Shown here: positions 60,256 to 64,000 of the stretch, in pieces
Numbering within the stretch: the stretch's first letter is position 1
Layout: every line of letters starts with the position of its first letter
Source: Todiramphus chloris collaris
Taxonomy: Eukaryota > Chordata > Aves > Coraciiformes > Alcedinidae
DNA length: 64,000 nt
Direction: 5' to 3'
NCBI GenBank assembly: GCA_025345505.1
Contig: JANVCC010000040.1
Coordinates: 12,182,023 to 12,246,022, forward strand
Position numbers and translations under genes: made by a program
Notes under the pieces: generated by a model
Seen by the model: only the letters and a program-made list of their open reading frames with translations
What the model was told of the DNA's origin: nothing
Databases searched by the model: none

Positions 60256-63200
60256 TGAGGAGGTGGTGAAGAGATGACAGCACTGGAGGTGTAAATGATT
60301 TAACTGCTAAGTAATTACATGAAGAGGGGACTACAACCTTTATTTTGCTAACTGTCTATTAGAAGAGCTTCTCTAATTTTGACTGGGACAAATTAGACAA
60401 TTTCCAGAAATTGTTCTTGACCTTAAGCACATGAACCTTGAAGGCAACTATTGCACAGCAAATAATTAACTAAGTGATATATTACCAGATCATACTACAG
60501 CGTCCTTTAACTAGATGACATTCTACATATTCAAGCAGTGAATCCCTATTTTCCAAGCCTGAGTTCTGCACAGATAAAAGTGAACATTAATAAGGGAACA
60601 GAAAGCAGAGGCTCAAGTATCTGAAGCATGAAGAAGAGAATCACTTAAATTGTTTCAATCTTTTGTTTCTGGCACCATGCCGTCTAGTCATATAAAGCTG
60701 TAATTGAAACCATGCGGTGTGTGTAGCGGGTTCATTACTGGCTCTGACTGAGTCATCTCATGTGCTAACCATGTACTGATTTTTTGCATCCTGAGGGTCA
60801 AGAACTCTTCACCTACGTATTTCTTAGCACATATGGGTTCTTATTCCTTCTAGGAAATTAAAACTATCTAATATTTAAGAGCCACAAATTGATTTCTGAG
60901 TCCAACTCCCATGTGATACTGAATGGCATGTCTAAGCATCTGTAAAATAAATCATCTGTGAAGATATTATATTCATAGCCTTAAAATATAACAATGGTTT
61001 AAATAATTGATTCGTAATACTTTGCTATATGATAAATACTCAGTTTACTGCAAATCATTATTTGCTGAGTAATAGCTTTCCACTGCTAAAAACAATGCAT
61101 CCATTTTAGAACAAAAGTACCTTGCCTAGAAATAATTAATATATCATTTTAGTATTAAGTATAATTTTAATTAAGTCTGTAGGAGATACCATCTAAGTAT
61201 CTCCTCTAATACACCCTGAAATGAAAGTCATATATTTTACACAACATATAAAATTAAGTCTGATAATGATACATTTGTAGAGTTTAACACAATTGTATAT
61301 ATTTCATTACACTTTACTCATTAGCTTAGAACTGTTACAGAATAAAACTTGCATTTAGCAAGTACAGGTGGAAAGTCTGTCACTGCTTAAAACATTCCTT
61401 GTCCTCTAAAGTAAGGCCCTGCCAAGTAAGCTGAAGCGACAGGAAAACACAAAGATACAGGTCTCTGCAGTGCAAGAAAGCTGTAAATTTTGACCTAAGA
61501 ACAGCAAAAGGTTTTCAGAACAAGCACTAGACTTTCAGGCTCAACTCTTGGAAGTACAAATAATAAAAATATTTCACACAATTGATGCATTTACTACCCT
61601 TAGACACTTCAACTTATTTTACTATCACATTACAAATTCTGCTATCTACAGTAAGATTCTGTAATGTTTTCATAAACATTGAAAGCAAGAGGATTGAGCA
61701 AACACGTATCATCAAAAGTCTGTCCCTAAAACCTTTTTAAGCTTTAACGTCAGATGGCCTTGTGTTATCATGCAAATAAAATAAATCTATGGTGAATGCA
61801 AGGAGAGAAATCCACATTAAAACTCTCTTTTTAGTTTTACAGAAGTATCACAAGATATTTTGAGCAGAGGGAAGATATCTAGGGAAAGAAGAATTCATAG
61901 ACTGCTTCTATTCCATCCCCAAGATTTCATCTTTCTTCTTTGGAAGAGCATTAGCCATTTCATCAGCCTACAAAATCATAAGCACTTAACTTTTTTATTT
62001 CAGGGTCTAATAATCCATGGCTGCCCTGGGAATTCACGGGTGGAATAAGTTAGGCATTTGAACTTAGGCAGCAATATTAGTAACATGAGTTATTTCAGCT
62101 TGTATTTATTTCTGTGGATGAGCCTGGGCTGTGTTTTCTGTGAAGCTACTCTGTTTAGGTATAAATGGAAATAACTGCAATTCTTCGATACAAATGCATT
62201 GTTCTTTCACACTACAGCAGTAGTTGATCATATTCACGTCTGTACACGTTTAACCAAGAAGCTTCTTAGATGAGGAAGCTGATCCAGGCATAGCTGTTTT
62301 GCTATTTATAGGAACAAGCCTTCTCATAACAAGTAAAGACAGGAATATTTAAAAACTAAGATGGTGACTTACCCATTTTATTTACACTAAATACAAGCTA
62401 AGCTATAGCACCTGATTAGCGTAACATTTAAAAAGATTCTGTGCCAATAGTCAGCAACTTGGAGATTTCCTCAGCATGATCCATTTCCTTCTGTAGCTTA
62501 GCAACATTAAGACTATAGCAAACGAAAATTAATTGTGCCAATGCTAATTTCCATATGCGATGCTCATCCAAGTGCACTGGAACCGTTCACATTTTAACCT
62601 GCAACGTACCCTACATCACACGCATTCAACAATCAATTCTTCCAATGCAGCTCGGGGAAGCGTAGTGTCGTTGTGTTGCATGTAAGCAGGAATTTCAGCA
62701 TCTCAGTCGTGGTGACTGTCAGAGGGAGCCAGTGCAGCTGAAGCAGATGTTTCATGTTGATAAGCAGAGACTGGAAAAGAAATTTCTAAGCCACTTTTTC
62801 TTTTTTCTTCGTTTTCTCTACCATACTTGGCAATAACCGATCTAGTACATTTGCCATGTGCAGCCACTCTGCTTGGTGTAGACTTCCTCCTCTCTTTCCA
62901 TAAATCCAAATTAGCTTTAGTCATGCTAAATCACAAGCCCTCTCCTTTCAAAGCTCCTTCGCACTCCTCCAGCTGGGAACTCTCTCTTGCTATCAAGATA
63001 GAGGTATTTAACTTTCTTTTGGTTATCCTTTCTTAGGGGATTTAAGAGGGAAAGACTCAGCCTATGTCAACAGCATTTATCAACACAGCTATAAAAATTC
63101 ACGTACAATGGGAATCTACAATCGAAGGCACACATTATCTTACTGCTAAGACATCTGGATTACCAAATGCAAATTTCAGTACAATTCTGTAAGATTGCAA

Positions 63201-64000
63201 TTATACCCTGCCACATTCACCGTATTTGTTAAATCCACCACGGCCTGAATAGTCAAAACCAAGGACTAGCGTTACAAGCCAGAAATAAGGCAACTGAAAC
63301 CTCATTCTGAAACTAAGCAGAACAGGTTGGATGGTACAAAAGCTACCCTAGATCTACAGAAGAGTTTATACTGGATGAGACCACTAGAGTCCATCTAGTT
63401 TATAAACTAGGCAACAGTTTACAAATGCAGAACTACAGATGCGAACACACCACTCAATCTCAATGCGACCTGAGTTATAATAATAACAAAAAAATAAATC
63501 CACAGAAATCCAACACTAAGATAAATTACACCTTCCTCAGTGGTTAAAATATTTGAAGTAGAAAACAATAACAAAAATCCATAAAACACACTCTGGAATT
63601 TATTGTCCTTTAAAAGCTCTATAATATTAGTTGCAATCACATCCCTCCTAATTAAATATATATTAGGCTACAGAAATCAATGTAGTTAGAGAAGGTAAAT
63701 CAACAGCAGAATGTGGCTTACCAATTATAGTAAAAACAGCTTGCTAAAAATGTAAGAACTCCTAAGCATCGTGAGGCTTTTCAAGGCATTTCCTCATCAT
63801 TAGGCTGCTAGTTTTGTGAAGTCAGAAAATATTTAACATTTACTAAAATTTAGTGGCAGAGGAATGTTAATATGTAAAAATTTATTTTAAGAAGTACAAT
63901 TTATTGAATTAATCCGATTACTAACATAACAATGACAGAAGTTAGAGGATATCAGGGACAAAGTTTTAATACTAAGGTAAACACAAGAAAATAATTTTTC
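60256..64000. other. Noncoding AT-rich DNA
   Basis: There is no recognisable gene. A strongly AT-rich patch lies at about 61125-61280. A possible old repeat fragment at 63365 is listed separately. The 60-73-codon open frames on both strands show no family resemblance. Confidence 0.65.
63365..63420 (+). repeat. Possible ancient repeat fragment
   Basis: The words ttatactggatgagacca, then gtccatctagttta and gcaacag, resemble a sauropsid repeat segment of the form tactggatcagaccaaagg, then tccatctagtccagta. I recall it from bird and turtle noncoding DNA but cannot name the family. The match is short. Confidence 0.35.

Noticed and set aside
1..64000. Bacterial, phage or CRISPR-type systems
   Set aside because: There are no long ORFs, operon structure, ribosome-binding sites or regularly spaced repeats. 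The CR1 and MIR-like remnants and the microsatellites indicate vertebrate nuclear DNA.

Overview
This window is vertebrate nuclear DNA, and the repeat content points to a bird. The evidence is one CR1 LINE remnant (about 54.6 kb), a few very decayed MIR-like SINE fragments, otherwise low repeat density, and many degenerate A/C or G/T low-complexity tracts of a kind common in avian introns and intergenic DNA. The sequence is AT-rich, CpG-poor and full of stops in all frames. The order (Neoaves or otherwise) and the locus cannot be named from sequence alone.

No protein-coding gene can be called with confidence. The longest open frame is 208 codons (31516-32142, +) and the next is 148 codons (25815-26261, -). 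Neither shows a domain, signal peptide or family resemblance that I recognise. I found no tRNA, rRNA, CRISPR or intact mobile element. The likeliest reading is a large intron or an intergenic desert. Two short open segments behind good splice-acceptor sequences (18802 and 60163, +) are listed as speculative exons.

Layout. 1-5.7 kb: unique DNA, a GC-rich patch near 3.1 kb, and two fragments of a diffuse amniote repeat. 5.7-8 kb: two MIR-like fragments in opposite orientation. 8-17.5 kb: AT-rich unique DNA with a homeodomain-type inverted repeat at 9.9 kb. 17.5-26.3 kb: a speculative exon, a CpG cluster at 19.95 kb, a pure pyrimidine tract at 24.6 kb, and an RFX X-box followed by a CpG cluster at 25.85-26.06 kb. 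26.3-32.3 kb: a 12-bp-stem hairpin, a 47-base poly(A) run and the longest ORF. 32.3-48 kb: short tandem duplications, a G/T-A/C foldback at 34.8 kb, CpG clusters at 37.9 and 47.8 kb, and a T/C homopolymer block at 47.2 kb. 48-64 kb: MIR-like and CR1 remnants, and a CpG cluster directly upstream of the second speculative exon at 60 kb.

What stands out is regulatory or structural rather than genic: five compact CpG clusters in a CpG-depleted background, one beside a perfect-consensus RFX site and one beside a strong acceptor, plus several tracts able to form non-B DNA. I did not find a novel biochemical or defence system here and do not claim one.
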